Source: an uncultured Bartonella sp. (lineage in GTDB: Bacteria > Pseudomonadota > Alphaproteobacteria > Rhizobiales > Rhizobiaceae). Taken from it: a stretch of DNA of 64,000 nucleotides. A program made the position numbers and the translations under genes. Shown here piece by piece: positions 19,177 to 29,944 of this stretch. Below the pieces are notes generated by a model. That model saw only the letters and a list, made by a program, of their open reading frames with translations, made no database searches and was not told the DNA's origin. The stretch covers positions 1-64,000 of the forward strand of contig NZ_CALYPR010000004.1 of assembly GCF_945277285.1 (NCBI RefSeq), given 5' to 3'. The first letter of the stretch is position 1. Each line of letters starts with the position of its first letter.

Positions 19177-20805
19177 ATGACTCGCCAAACCCTACAGGAA
19201 AGCGACGTTATTGTTATAGGCGGAGGAGCGACAGGCGCGGGAACTGCCCGTGATTGTGCACTACGCGGTCTGCGTGTTACACTCGTCGAACGGGATGATA
19301 TTGCCACCGGCGCTACCGGTCGTAATCATGGTTTGTTACATAGTGGTGCTCGTTATGCGGTCACCGATTGCGAATCAGCCAGAGAGTGCATTTCCGAAAA
19401 TACCATTTTGAAACAGATTGCGCGCCACTGCACCGAATCAACAAATGGGCTGTTTATTACATTGCCGGAAGATGATCTTGATTATCAGCAGAAGTTTATA
19501 GATGCCTGCCAAAAAGCCGGCATTGACGCTGAACGCCTCACGCCGGAACAAGCGCTGGAGATGGAGCCATCGGTTAATCCGACGCTGATTGGTGCCGTTA
19601 AAGTTCCCGATGGCACCATTGACCCATTCCGGCTTACTGCCGCAAACATGCTTGACGCCCATGAACATGGCGCAACCGTGCGTACCAGATGCGAGGTGAC
19701 CGGACTTATCCGTAAGGGTGATAGAGTTTCCGGTATCGTCATTTATGACAAAGCACATAACCAAACCGAAAAGCTTTATGCGCCGGTAGTGGTAAATGCT
19801 GCCGGCATCTGGGGTCAGCATATTGCAGAATATGCCGATCTCAAGATACGCATGTTTCCTGCAAAAGGTTCACTGCTTATTTTCGACCATCGGATAAATC
19901 AGCATGTTATTAACCGGTGCCGCAAGCCTGCCGATGCAGATATTCTGGTACCGGGAGATACGATCTCGGTGATCGGGACGACTTCCACACACATTGATTA
20001 TAAGGATATCGACTACAATCGCGTTACTTCAGATGAAGTGGAGATATTGCTTAAAGAGGGCGAAAAACTCGCACCAGTTATGGCGAAAACCCGCCTTTTA
20101 CGTGCCTATAGTGGCGTTCGGCCGCTGGTTGCTAGCGATGACGATCCGAGCGGACGCAATGTGAGTCGGGGTATAGTTCTTCTGGATCATGCAAAGCGCG
20201 ATGGTCTGGAAGGGTTTATTACCATTACCGGTGGGAAGCTTATGACTTATCGATTGATGGCCGAGATGGCGACCGATGCTGTCTGCCAAAAGCTTAACCA
20301 TAGTGCTCGCTGCATAACTGCTACGACGCCACTTCCCGGTTCCAAGGAACCTGTCGAAAAGACGTTGCAGAAAGTAATTTCACTTCCTACGCCGCTGCGT
20401 GTTTCGGCTGTCTATCGGCATGGCGACCGCACCCCTGCGTGGATTGGCGATTCCCGCCTGCACCGCAGTCTGGTGTGTGAGTGCGAAGCTGTAACAGCCG
20501 GTGAAGTCGAGTATGCGGTAGACAATTTGGCGGTTAAGAGCCTGTTGGATTTGCGCCGTCGCACGCGCGTGGGAATGGGGCCGTGTCAAGGTGAATTATG
20601 TGCCTGTCGTGCAGCTGCCTTACTCAGCCGTTTCGAGGTGATAAGTCCCACGCAGTCTCTCAATCAGCTGGCCGATTTTCTTGATGAGCGCTGGAAAGGT
20701 GTGCAGCCTATCGCTTGGGGCGATGCCATGCGTGAAAGTGATTTCACCCGCTGGATATGGCTGGAATTGTGTGGTTTGCAAAAGGAGAATGGGGATGAAG
20801 TTTGA
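19177..20805 (+). CDS. glpA: Anaerobic glycerol-3-phosphate dehydrogenase subunit A
   Basis: 542 residues, the catalytic FAD subunit of GlpABC, which oxidises glycerol-3-phosphate to dihydroxyacetone phosphate and passes electrons to quinone. The FAD motif is VIVIGGGATGAGTARDCALR and the substrate region includes GATGRNHGLLHSGARYAVTD. The C-terminal BFD-like domain has the iron-sulfur Cys pattern CECEAV and GPCQGELCACRAA. Extended identity with the E. coli protein supports transfer from a gammaproteobacterium. AGGAG precedes the ATG. Confidence 0.97.
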   Translation: MTRQTLQESDVIVIGGGATGAGTARDCALRGLRVTLVERDDIATGATGRNHGLLHSGARYAVTDCESARECISENTILKQIARHCTESTNGLFITLPEDDLDYQQKFIDACQKAGIDAERLTPEQALEMEPSVNPTLIGAVKVPDGTIDPFRLTAANMLDAHEHGATVRTRCEVTGLIRKGDRVSGIVIYDKAHNQTEKLYAPVVVNAAGIWGQHIAEYADLKIRMFPAKGSLLIFDHRINQHVINRCRKPADADILVPGDTISVIGTTSTHIDYKDIDYNRVTSDEVEILLKEGEKLAPVMAKTRLLRAYSGVRPLVASDDDPSGRNVSRGIVLLDHAKRDGLEGFITITGGKLMTYRLMAEMATDAVCQKLNHSARCITATTPLPGSKEPVEKTLQKVISLPTPLRVSAVYRHGDRTPAWIGDSRLHRSLVCECEAVTAGEVEYAVDNLAVKSLLDLRRRTRVGMGPCQGELCACRAAALLSRFEVISPTQSLNQLADFLDERWKGVQPIAWGDAMRESDFTRWIWLELCGLQKENGDEV

Positions 20806-22042
20806 TACGCTCATCATTGGCGGCGGACTGGCCGGTTTATTGTGCGGTATTTCCCTTTCAGGGCAAGGGCAACGCTGTGCAATTATCAGCCGTGGACAGA
20901 GTGGACTTCATTTCTCGTCCGGTTCGCTCGATTTGCTTGATGGTGCCACCTCTTCCAGTCTCGAAACTGATATTGCAACATTTTGTCAGAAACACCCATC
21001 GCATCCTTATGCATTGATTGGGGCTAAATCGGTAATCGACTATGCAAAAAGAGCTGAAAAATTGTTGCTTGATTGCGGCGTTGGTTTGCGTGGTGATGTA
21101 AAAAAGCTCCATCAACGTGTCACTCCACTGGGGAAACTGAAGAATTGTTGGCTGAGTCCGGAAGAGGTGCCTGAGGGGCCGGTGGTTGATCAACATATTG
21201 CTGTTGTAGGAATTAGCGGTTTTCCTGATTTTCAGGCGCATCTGGCTGCCGTGTCTCTTAAGCAGGCGGGTGCTGATGCGGAAGCGATGGATGTCGAGCT
21301 CCCTCAATTGGATCGGCAGCGGGAAAATGTTTCAGAATTTCGTTCTGTTAACATTGCCCGGGCGCTGGATGAAAAAACTCAGTGGTCGATGCTCTGCAGT
21401 GTTTTGCAACCCATTTCAGAGCGTTACGATCGCATCATGTTTCCAGCTTGTTTTGGCCTGCAAGACAATAAGCTTTGGCATTGGCTGAACGGGCAGCTCT
21501 CTTGCCCACTGGAATTATTGCCTACGCTGCCGCCATCGGTTCTTGGTATCCGTATGCATACTTTACTGCAGCGCCATTTTGTCAAACTCGGCGGGACATG
21601 GCTCGCCGGTGATGAAGTTGCAGATGTCAAATATGATCAGCAGCGTGTGACTGCCATTTTTACCCGTAACCATGGTGATGTGCCGTTAGAGCCGCGTTTT
21701 GTTGTTCTGGCAAGTGGCAGTTTTTTTAGTAATGGTCTTGTGGCTGATAGAAACCGGATTTACGAACCGGTCTTCAATCTTGACATCACACCAATGCCCG
21801 CGCGTGACAACTTGTATAATAATAACTTTTTCGTCGCTCAGCCATGGCAACTTTGCGGCGTTAAGGTAGATAGCTCGCTTCGAGGGGAGCGTGACGGTCA
21901 GCATTTTGAAAACCTTTTTGCTATTGGCGGTGTGCTCGGTGGTTTTGATGCTATTACGCAAGGTTGCGGGGGCGGTGTCAGCGTTGCCACGGCGCTTCAT
22001 GCGGCGCACCAAATCAGCATAGTTGCAGGAGATAATGCATGA
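20795..22042 (+). CDS. glpB: Anaerobic glycerol-3-phosphate dehydrogenase subunit B
   Basis: 415 residues from ATG at 20795, which overlaps glpA by 11 bases with AAAGGAG just upstream; E. coli GlpB is of similar length. The start reads MKFDTLIIGGGLAGLLCGIS, a nucleotide-binding motif for FMN. GlpB joins GlpA and transfers electrons towards the membrane-associated GlpC. The frame is open further upstream inside glpA, but that part is not GlpB. Overlaps on both sides show tight coupling. Confidence 0.95.
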   Translation: MKFDTLIIGGGLAGLLCGISLSGQGQRCAIISRGQSGLHFSSGSLDLLDGATSSSLETDIATFCQKHPSHPYALIGAKSVIDYAKRAEKLLLDCGVGLRGDVKKLHQRVTPLGKLKNCWLSPEEVPEGPVVDQHIAVVGISGFPDFQAHLAAVSLKQAGADAEAMDVELPQLDRQRENVSEFRSVNIARALDEKTQWSMLCSVLQPISERYDRIMFPACFGLQDNKLWHWLNGQLSCPLELLPTLPPSVLGIRMHTLLQRHFVKLGGTWLAGDEVADVKYDQQRVTAIFTRNHGDVPLEPRFVVLASGSFFSNGLVADRNRIYEPVFNLDITPMPARDNLYNNNFFVAQPWQLCGVKVDSSLRGERDGQHFENLFAIGGVLGGFDAITQGCGGGVSVATALHAAHQISIVAGDNA

Positions 22043-23235
22043 GTGATACACGCTTTGAAGATTGCATTAAATGCACAGTCTGCACGACCTCGTGCCCGGT
22101 AAGCAGAGTTAATCCGAACTATCCCGGACCGAAGCAGGCCGGGCCAGACGGGGAGCGGCTTCGCCTTAAAAACGGTGCACTTTATGATGAAGCTCTCAGT
22201 TACTGTATCAATTGCAAACGCTGCGAGGTTGCCTGTCCATCCAATGTGAAAATCGGCGATATTATTCAACTTGCGCGCATGCAATATAGTCAGAAAAAGC
22301 CGATACTCAGAGACTTTATTCTCAGTCATACGGATCTGATGGGGTCGCTATCAGTACCTTTTTCACCAATTGTTAATATCACAACCGGATTAAAACCGGT
22401 TCGTCAGCTGTTGGACAAGACCCTGAAAATTGATCATCGGCGCACTTTGCCAAAATATGGGAGTCACACTTTTCGCCGTTGGTTTCGCAGCATTGCGAAA
22501 CAGCAGGCGCAATTTGATGAACAGGTGGCCTACTTCCATGGCTGCTATGTTAATTTCAATAATCCTCAGCTTGGAAAAGATTTGGTGCGTGTTCTCAATG
22601 CCATGGGCATAGGTATGCAACTTCTGGAAAACGAAAAATGTTGCGGCGCACCATTAATTGCGAATAACTTCATCGCTAAGGCACGCAAGAAGGCGAGTAG
22701 TAATGTCAATACGCTGCGGCAGACAATTATTGAGAAAAAACTGCCTGTCATTGCAACATCGTCAACGTGCACCCATACATTGCGCGATGAATATCCGCAC
22801 ATGCTTGATATTGAAAACGCCGATTTGCGAGATCATATTGAGCTTGTAACCCGTTGGATATGGAAACAGCTTGAAGCCGGAAAGACGCTGTCGCTTCGAA
22901 AAATGCCGCTGAAAGTTGCCTATCATACTGCCTGTCATATGGAAGTTATGGGTATGGCCATCTATACGATCAATCTTTTGCGATTAATCCCCGGGGTCGA
23001 GGTGCAGGTGTTGGATTCCCAATGCTGTGGAATCGCCGGCACCTATGGCTTTAAAGCCGAGAATTATCAAACTGCACAGGCTATCGGAGCGTCACTGTTC
23101 GAGCAGATCGAAGAAAGTGGTGCTGACATGGTGATTACCGATTGTGAAACCTGTAAGTGGCAAATCGAGATGTCCACCAGCAAGAGTTGTGTGCACCCGA
23201 TTACACTATTGGCGCAGGCTCTTGATGTGCAATAA
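22039..23235 (+). CDS. glpC: Anaerobic glycerol-3-phosphate dehydrogenase subunit C
   Basis: 398 residues. GlpC anchors GlpAB and passes electrons to quinone. Two [4Fe-4S] clusters are seen at the N-terminus: CIKCTVCTTSCPV (from residue 9) and CINCKRCEVACPS (near residue 56). Two CCG-type cysteine domains follow (EKCCGAPL and SQCCGIAG), as in heterodisulfide-reductase-like subunits. It overlaps glpB by four bases (ATGA). All ligands are intact, so the complex should work; whether ubiquinone serves as acceptor here is unknown. Confidence 0.96.
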   Translation: MSDTRFEDCIKCTVCTTSCPVSRVNPNYPGPKQAGPDGERLRLKNGALYDEALSYCINCKRCEVACPSNVKIGDIIQLARMQYSQKKPILRDFILSHTDLMGSLSVPFSPIVNITTGLKPVRQLLDKTLKIDHRRTLPKYGSHTFRRWFRSIAKQQAQFDEQVAYFHGCYVNFNNPQLGKDLVRVLNAMGIGMQLLENEKCCGAPLIANNFIAKARKKASSNVNTLRQTIIEKKLPVIATSSTCTHTLRDEYPHMLDIENADLRDHIELVTRWIWKQLEAGKTLSLRKMPLKVAYHTACHMEVMGMAIYTINLLRLIPGVEVQVLDSQCCGIAGTYGFKAENYQTAQAIGASLFEQIEESGADMVITDCETCKWQIEMSTSKSCVHPITLLAQALDVQ

Positions 23236-25480
<2,245 letters not shown>

Positions 25481-25652
25481 AAAGCGGCTTGAAGTTTAAG
25501 AATTGGTCTAATATTTGACGAGTATTTTGTAAGGTTATATTTATTGTCATCTTTATAGATTAGGATCACTGTAAATAGTATCGGTCAACAATCATAACAA
25601 CCAAAAAACAACGGTTAAAGATTGCTAAAGATATAAGAAAGCAAAGGAACCG

Positions 25653-27638
25653 ATGGCGAATTTCGCAGGTTTATTGAAAAAAACTATTGATGCCCAAGAA
25701 AATCCGACACCGCAATTGCGCGCTCGGGTTTATCAACGTGCTCGTGAAACGGTTGAACGAAAACTTGCTGAAACCAATGTTCCTGAAGATGTTGCACAAC
25801 AACAGCTAAAAGCACTTGACGATGCAATCAAAAGTGTTGAAGCAGATTATGTCGCGGTTGAACAGGAATTGCTTTCAACGATCATGGTCAATGAGCCGGA
25901 ACACGGCTCTTCTGTGCCATTAACAGAAACTTCTCACGCATTAGAAAACAACGAAATAAAACCGGCCGAAAAGGCCCCCTCATCTGTTCACCAAGATGAC
26001 CATATCGAACAGAAAAAGGAAGATTTCGTAACCATTGGTGGAAAAGCCACTAAGTCGGCGTTTGAAAAAGCTCCATCCAATGCGTCTAGTGTTTCCAACC
26101 AAATTGATCATTCGGCTGCTTCTAACACGCAAAATGTGTCGAAACAAACCGAAACAACAGACCGTACCCCAACAAGCTCATTCGCCGGTGAAGATCCAGT
26201 CAATCAGGAAAAAGTCTCTTCTGACGTCAATCGTGGGACGGCAGATAAAATAAGATTGCATAGCCAGCAGAAAGATACATCTGCTCCATCAAAAACAGTG
26301 CCGGATGCTGAGCCGGTCAATATGGAAGCAATTATTGCGGCTGAAAAAGAGGCTCAAGAAGAACAGCTCGAAAACGAAGCCCAATCAGCAAAAGCATTGG
26401 GCGATAATTCGCAAAATGGTGATTATAACATTGTTTCGGATATTTTTGTGCAAGCCGCACGTCGTACCGAACGGCGGGCCGCGCGAAAGCGGGTTATTGT
26501 GGTTGGTCTGTCAATCGCCGCAGTGGTTGTAATTGTTGTGGGTGTTTTGTTGACAGCATGGAGTTTCCTTTCAGGGAAAAACAGATCGGGAGACGTTGAA
26601 AAGCACATTGCTGAAACCAATAAAAGCGAGCAATCAAAAGAAAAATTTACCCAACGTTTGCTAGCCGATGGCAGCGAGGTTGACGAAGGACCAGCAAAAA
26701 CCGAGGTCAAGCCCGGTGAAGGAACATCCACATCAACAGGCGTTGCCGGTGCTACCGCGCCACAGGAACAGCTTGGAGCGGCGACTCTCTATCGTGCGCG
26801 CACAGATACCGAGGACGAAAAGGTTGCAACCGGTTCAGTGCAATGGTCGTTGATTAAAGACGAGACCGCCTCCGGTCATCCGGAAGAAATTGCGGTGCGT
26901 GGCAATGTGACAATTCCTGATGAAAAATTGTCCCTACGGCTGACTTTACGACGCAATACCGACCCATCATTGCTCGCAGCCTATCTTATTGAAGCAATTT
27001 TTATTGTTCCGGATGATTTTGAAGGAAAAGCAATTGATAGCGTTAAAGAACTGACGTTCAAGGAAAGTGAACAAGCACCCGGACAACAACTTGATAGAAC
27101 AGTTGAAGCCAGAATTGGTGATAATTTCTTTCTCTTTGCCTTAAGCGATTCTAACCCGTTTCGCGATCGCAATTTGCGACTTATGAAACAGCTGGGATGG
27201 ATGCGCTTTGTAATTACAGATAAAAATAACCGTATTTTTGAATTGACCTTTTCGAAAGGTGCGAAAGGTGAGGCCGTTTTTAATCAGGTCATTGATACAT
27301 GGCTGAACCAGAATAAAAAACCGACACTTTATGATCTGCAACAGCAAAAATCCGGGCAAATTGGCAACTCAACAAATACCGAAGATAGTGCGGCGCCAGA
27401 GCAGGATAAGGCAGCCACCAACGGACAATCGGGCAATACACCGTCTGATAACAATGTTGCATCTGATAAAAATGGGCAAGCTAACAATAATGACCAAACC
27501 GATGCAGATGGAGAGCAAAAACCAGATACCCAAACCGGTGGGGCTCAGCGAGATCAACCGAATTCCGGTGGTGACAACGCTCAACAGGTACCTGATGGAA
27601 GTGAAACTACTGGTACAGATGAAGAAGATACCGAATAA
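25653..27638 (+). CDS. Large single-span membrane protein, unrecognised
   Basis: 661 residues that I do not recognise as a named protein. Residues 1-75 form a charged helical segment (TPQLRARVYQRARETVERKL) that looks conserved. Residues 90-270 are low-complexity, rich in Ser, Lys, Glu and Gln. A single membrane span lies at about 280-302 (VIVVGLSIAAVVVIVVGVLL), with no signal peptide, so about 280 residues are cytoplasmic and the rest periplasmic. Residues 375-555 look folded and beta-rich (GSVQWSLIKDE, LIEAIFIVPDDFEGKAIDSV, MRFVITDKNNRIFELTFSKG). The tail from about 560 is a disordered Asn/Gln/Asp/Gly-rich run. Rhizobial genomes have similar hypothetical proteins near purA, as far as I recall. 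An envelope or stress role is only a guess. Confidence 0.8.
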   Translation: MANFAGLLKKTIDAQENPTPQLRARVYQRARETVERKLAETNVPEDVAQQQLKALDDAIKSVEADYVAVEQELLSTIMVNEPEHGSSVPLTETSHALENNEIKPAEKAPSSVHQDDHIEQKKEDFVTIGGKATKSAFEKAPSNASSVSNQIDHSAASNTQNVSKQTETTDRTPTSSFAGEDPVNQEKVSSDVNRGTADKIRLHSQQKDTSAPSKTVPDAEPVNMEAIIAAEKEAQEEQLENEAQSAKALGDNSQNGDYNIVSDIFVQAARRTERRAARKRVIVVGLSIAAVVVIVVGVLLTAWSFLSGKNRSGDVEKHIAETNKSEQSKEKFTQRLLADGSEVDEGPAKTEVKPGEGTSTSTGVAGATAPQEQLGAATLYRARTDTEDEKVATGSVQWSLIKDETASGHPEEIAVRGNVTIPDEKLSLRLTLRRNTDPSLLAAYLIEAIFIVPDDFEGKAIDSVKELTFKESEQAPGQQLDRTVEARIGDNFFLFALSDSNPFRDRNLRLMKQLGWMRFVITDKNNRIFELTFSKGAKGEAVFNQVIDTWLNQNKKPTLYDLQQQKSGQIGNSTNTEDSAAPEQDKAATNGQSGNTPSDNNVASDKNGQANNNDQTDADGEQKPDTQTGGAQRDQPNSGGDNAQQVPDGSETTGTDEEDTE

Positions 27639-27670
27639 CTGTGATGTCTATCCCATTAAAAAAAGATAAT

Positions 27671-27697
27671 AAAAAAGGCTCGCAAGAGCCCTTTTTT
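27671..27697. terminator. Bidirectional intrinsic terminator
   Basis: A run of A, then GGCTC, loop GCAA, GAGCC, and a run of T. The stem extends through the A/T runs, so it can end transcription from both sides: the membrane protein gene on the plus strand and rpoH on the minus strand. Confidence 0.85.
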
Positions 27698-27764
27698 ATT
27701 GCGTAGTTTATGTCTACCCACGGATGAAATTGTACTACTCAGGCACGTTTTTCCAGTAGAGTAT

Positions 27765-28694
27765 CTATTTATTTATAGTCGTCGCAATTTTCTTTGGCGT
27801 TGTTGGCAGCAAAGCATGTTTTTGCGCAACAGCGGCTGCTTTCACAGCATTTTGCACTTTTTCAAAAGCACGCACTTCAATTTGGCGAACACGTTCACGG
27901 CTAATGCCGAATTCGGTTGAAAGTTCTTCCAATGTGACGGGATCATCAGAAAGGCGACGGGCTTTAAAAATTCGCCTTTCACGGTCGTTCAAACCTTCCA
28001 TTGCCTGTTCAAGCATGGCACGACGGTTTTCAAGCTCATCCTCTTCAATCAGCATTTGTTCCTGACTGCTCGAATCATCGACCAGCCAATCCTGCCATTC
28101 GCCACTTTCACCTTCGCTTGCCCGTATGGGAGCATTGAGTGACGTATCGCCTGAAAGGCGCCGGTTCATTGAAACAACATCCTCCTCACTGACATTGAGG
28201 CGAGTAGCAATTTCCTTGACCTGTTCTGGGTTAAGATCACCATCATCGAGAGCCTGAATTTTGCTTTTTACTTTTCTTAAATTGAAAAATAGCCGTTTCT
28301 GATTGGCTGTGGTACCCATTTTTACCAGACTCCACGAGCGCAATACATATTCCTGAATGGAAGCTTTGATCCACCACATTGCATATGTGGCAAGCCGGAA
28401 GCCGCGTTCCGGCTCGAAGCGTTTGACAGCTTGCATCAGGCCGACATTGCCTTCAGAAATGACTTCACCGATAGGCAGTCCATAACCGCGATATCCCATG
28501 GCAATTTTTGCGACGAGTCGCAAATGGCTGGTGACCAGCTTGTGTGCAGCCTTCGGGTCGTTATGCTCGCGATAGCGTTTGGCAAGCATATATTCTTCCT
28601 GTGGCTCCAGCATAGGAAACCGGCGTATCTCTTCCAGATAGCGGGTGAGTCCCCCATCACCGTTGACAACTGATGGTAAATTTGTCTGGGCCAT
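27765..28694 (-). CDS. rpoH: Heat-shock sigma factor RpoH
   Basis: 309 residues from ATG at 28692-28694, preceded by AGGAGGG; an upstream start would add ten unlikely residues. Sigma-70 regions are in order: 1.2 (GLTRYLEEIRRFPML), 2 (SHLRLVAKIAMGYRGYGLPIGEVISEGNVG, AKFEPERGFRLATYAMWWIK-type), and 4.2 (LEELSTEFGISRERVRQIE). The RpoH-specific box reads KRLFFNLRKVK. It directs transcription of chaperone and protease genes. Alphaproteobacteria often carry two rpoH genes; which copy this is cannot be told here. Confidence 0.96.
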   Translation of the reverse strand: MAQTNLPSVVNGDGGLTRYLEEIRRFPMLEPQEEYMLAKRYREHNDPKAAHKLVTSHLRLVAKIAMGYRGYGLPIGEVISEGNVGLMQAVKRFEPERGFRLATYAMWWIKASIQEYVLRSWSLVKMGTTANQKRLFFNLRKVKSKIQALDDGDLNPEQVKEIATRLNVSEEDVVSMNRRLSGDTSLNAPIRASEGESGEWQDWLVDDSSSQEQMLIEEDELENRRAMLEQAMEGLNDRERRIFKARRLSDDPVTLEELSTEFGISRERVRQIEVRAFEKVQNAVKAAAVAQKHALLPTTPKKIATTINK

Positions 28695-28860
28695 AAAGCA
28701 CCCTCCTTTTGAACGTTTTCCCATTATAGGCGAAAACGAAAAATATCCTTCTTGAAAAGAAGTAATTCACATAATTAAACCGTTTCTATGGCCTTTTTAA
28801 GAAACATGCGGCAAAAAAGCCGATATCCCGCCAAACAAACCCGCAAAAGAGAAAATAGTT

Positions 28861-29859
28861 TCAAATGAATTTTCGAAATGCCCCGATAAGCTCAAGCATA
28901 TCAGCAGGCAGATCACTCGTAAAGCGCATGATTTTTCCGCTTGTCGGATGCTCGAAGACAAGTGTGGCTGCATGAAGTGCTTGTCTGGGAAAAGATTTGA
29001 CAACTGTTTTCAAATCTTCAGGTAGCATATTGGCTTTGGTCTTGAAAGCATTGCCATAGTCCTGATCTCCGACAAGCGGATGGCCTATATGAGCCATATG
29101 CACACGAATTTGATGGGTACGTCCGGTTTCCAAATGGCATTCAATCAGACTTGCAATTGCTTCCTTTTCAACGGTTTTTCCAAAAATTTCCAATACCCGA
29201 TAATGTGTTACCGCGTGGCGCGCATCCATCTGGGTTGGTGAGACGACTGCTCTTTTTGTACGGTCACGTGACGAACGTCCAAGATAGGTGTCGATATGAC
29301 CGGTTTCGCGCTCCAAAACACCCCACACAACAGCCTGATAGCGGCGCTCTAAAACGCCAGTTCGTCCGTGATCGGCAAATTGTTGGCTAAGCGCATGATG
29401 GGCGTGATCATTTTTAGCCACCACCATGACACCGCTCGTATCCTTGTCGAGTCTGTGAACTATTCCGGGCCGCCTGACACCGCCAATGCCGGAAAGCGAA
29501 GAACCACAATGGTGAATCAACGCATTGACCAGAGTTCCTGTCTCGTTTCCATTGCCGGGATGGACAACGAGACCAACCGGTTTGTCGATGACAATAACAT
29601 CATAGTCTTCATAAAGAATATCAAGACTGATTGCTTCTCCTTGCGGTGTTGCAGCAACCGGTTCCGGCAAAGAAAGCTCGATCGTTTCACCGCTTTTCAA
29701 TTTTACTTTCGGCTCATTGACAATGATTTGGTTGATTTTCAGCTGCCCGTCACGGATCAGCGCCTGTAGCCGTGCACGCGACATGTTTTGACATTTCTTA
29801 GCCAGCCACTGGTCAACACGTTGGCCGTGGGCGGTTTCATCACTAACCAGTCTAATCAA
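28861..29859 (-). CDS. rluD: RluA-family pseudouridine synthase (RluD-like)
   Basis: About 332 residues from TTG at 29857-29859, which has AGGA eight bases ahead; the frame is open further upstream but that part does not look like the family. Residues 5-70 form an S4 RNA-binding domain (RVDQWLAKKCQNMSRARLQ). The catalytic domain holds HRLDKDTSGVMVVAKN with the essential Asp, GRTHQIRVHMAHIGHPLVGD, and RQALHAATLVFEHP. The closest known member is RluD, which modifies 23S rRNA helix 69. The order next to rpoH, on the same strand, is common in rhizobial relatives. Start choice is moderately sure, function good. Confidence 0.9.
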   Translation of the reverse strand: MIRLVSDETAHGQRVDQWLAKKCQNMSRARLQALIRDGQLKINQIIVNEPKVKLKSGETIELSLPEPVAATPQGEAISLDILYEDYDVIVIDKPVGLVVHPGNGNETGTLVNALIHHCGSSLSGIGGVRRPGIVHRLDKDTSGVMVVAKNDHAHHALSQQFADHGRTGVLERRYQAVVWGVLERETGHIDTYLGRSSRDRTKRAVVSPTQMDARHAVTHYRVLEIFGKTVEKEAIASLIECHLETGRTHQIRVHMAHIGHPLVGDQDYGNAFKTKANMLPEDLKTVVKSFPRQALHAATLVFEHPTSGKIMRFTSDLPADMLELIGAFRKFI

Positions 29860-29898
29860 ATAATGTCCTATACAAGTGTATGTTTTGAAATATGTATT

Positions 29899-29929
29899 TT
29901 CCGGCAACGGTGTTTGCCCATTGCCGGAA
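29899..29929. other. Hairpin between aldehyde dehydrogenase and rluD
   Basis: TTCCGGCAA (29899-29907) and TTGCCGGAA (29921-29929) form a perfect 9-base stem with a 13-base loop, 15 bases past the aldehyde dehydrogenase stop. No T-run follows on either strand, so it is a poor intrinsic terminator; it may stabilise the mRNA end. Confidence 0.6.
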
Positions 29930-29944
29930 CACGGTGGAATGATC

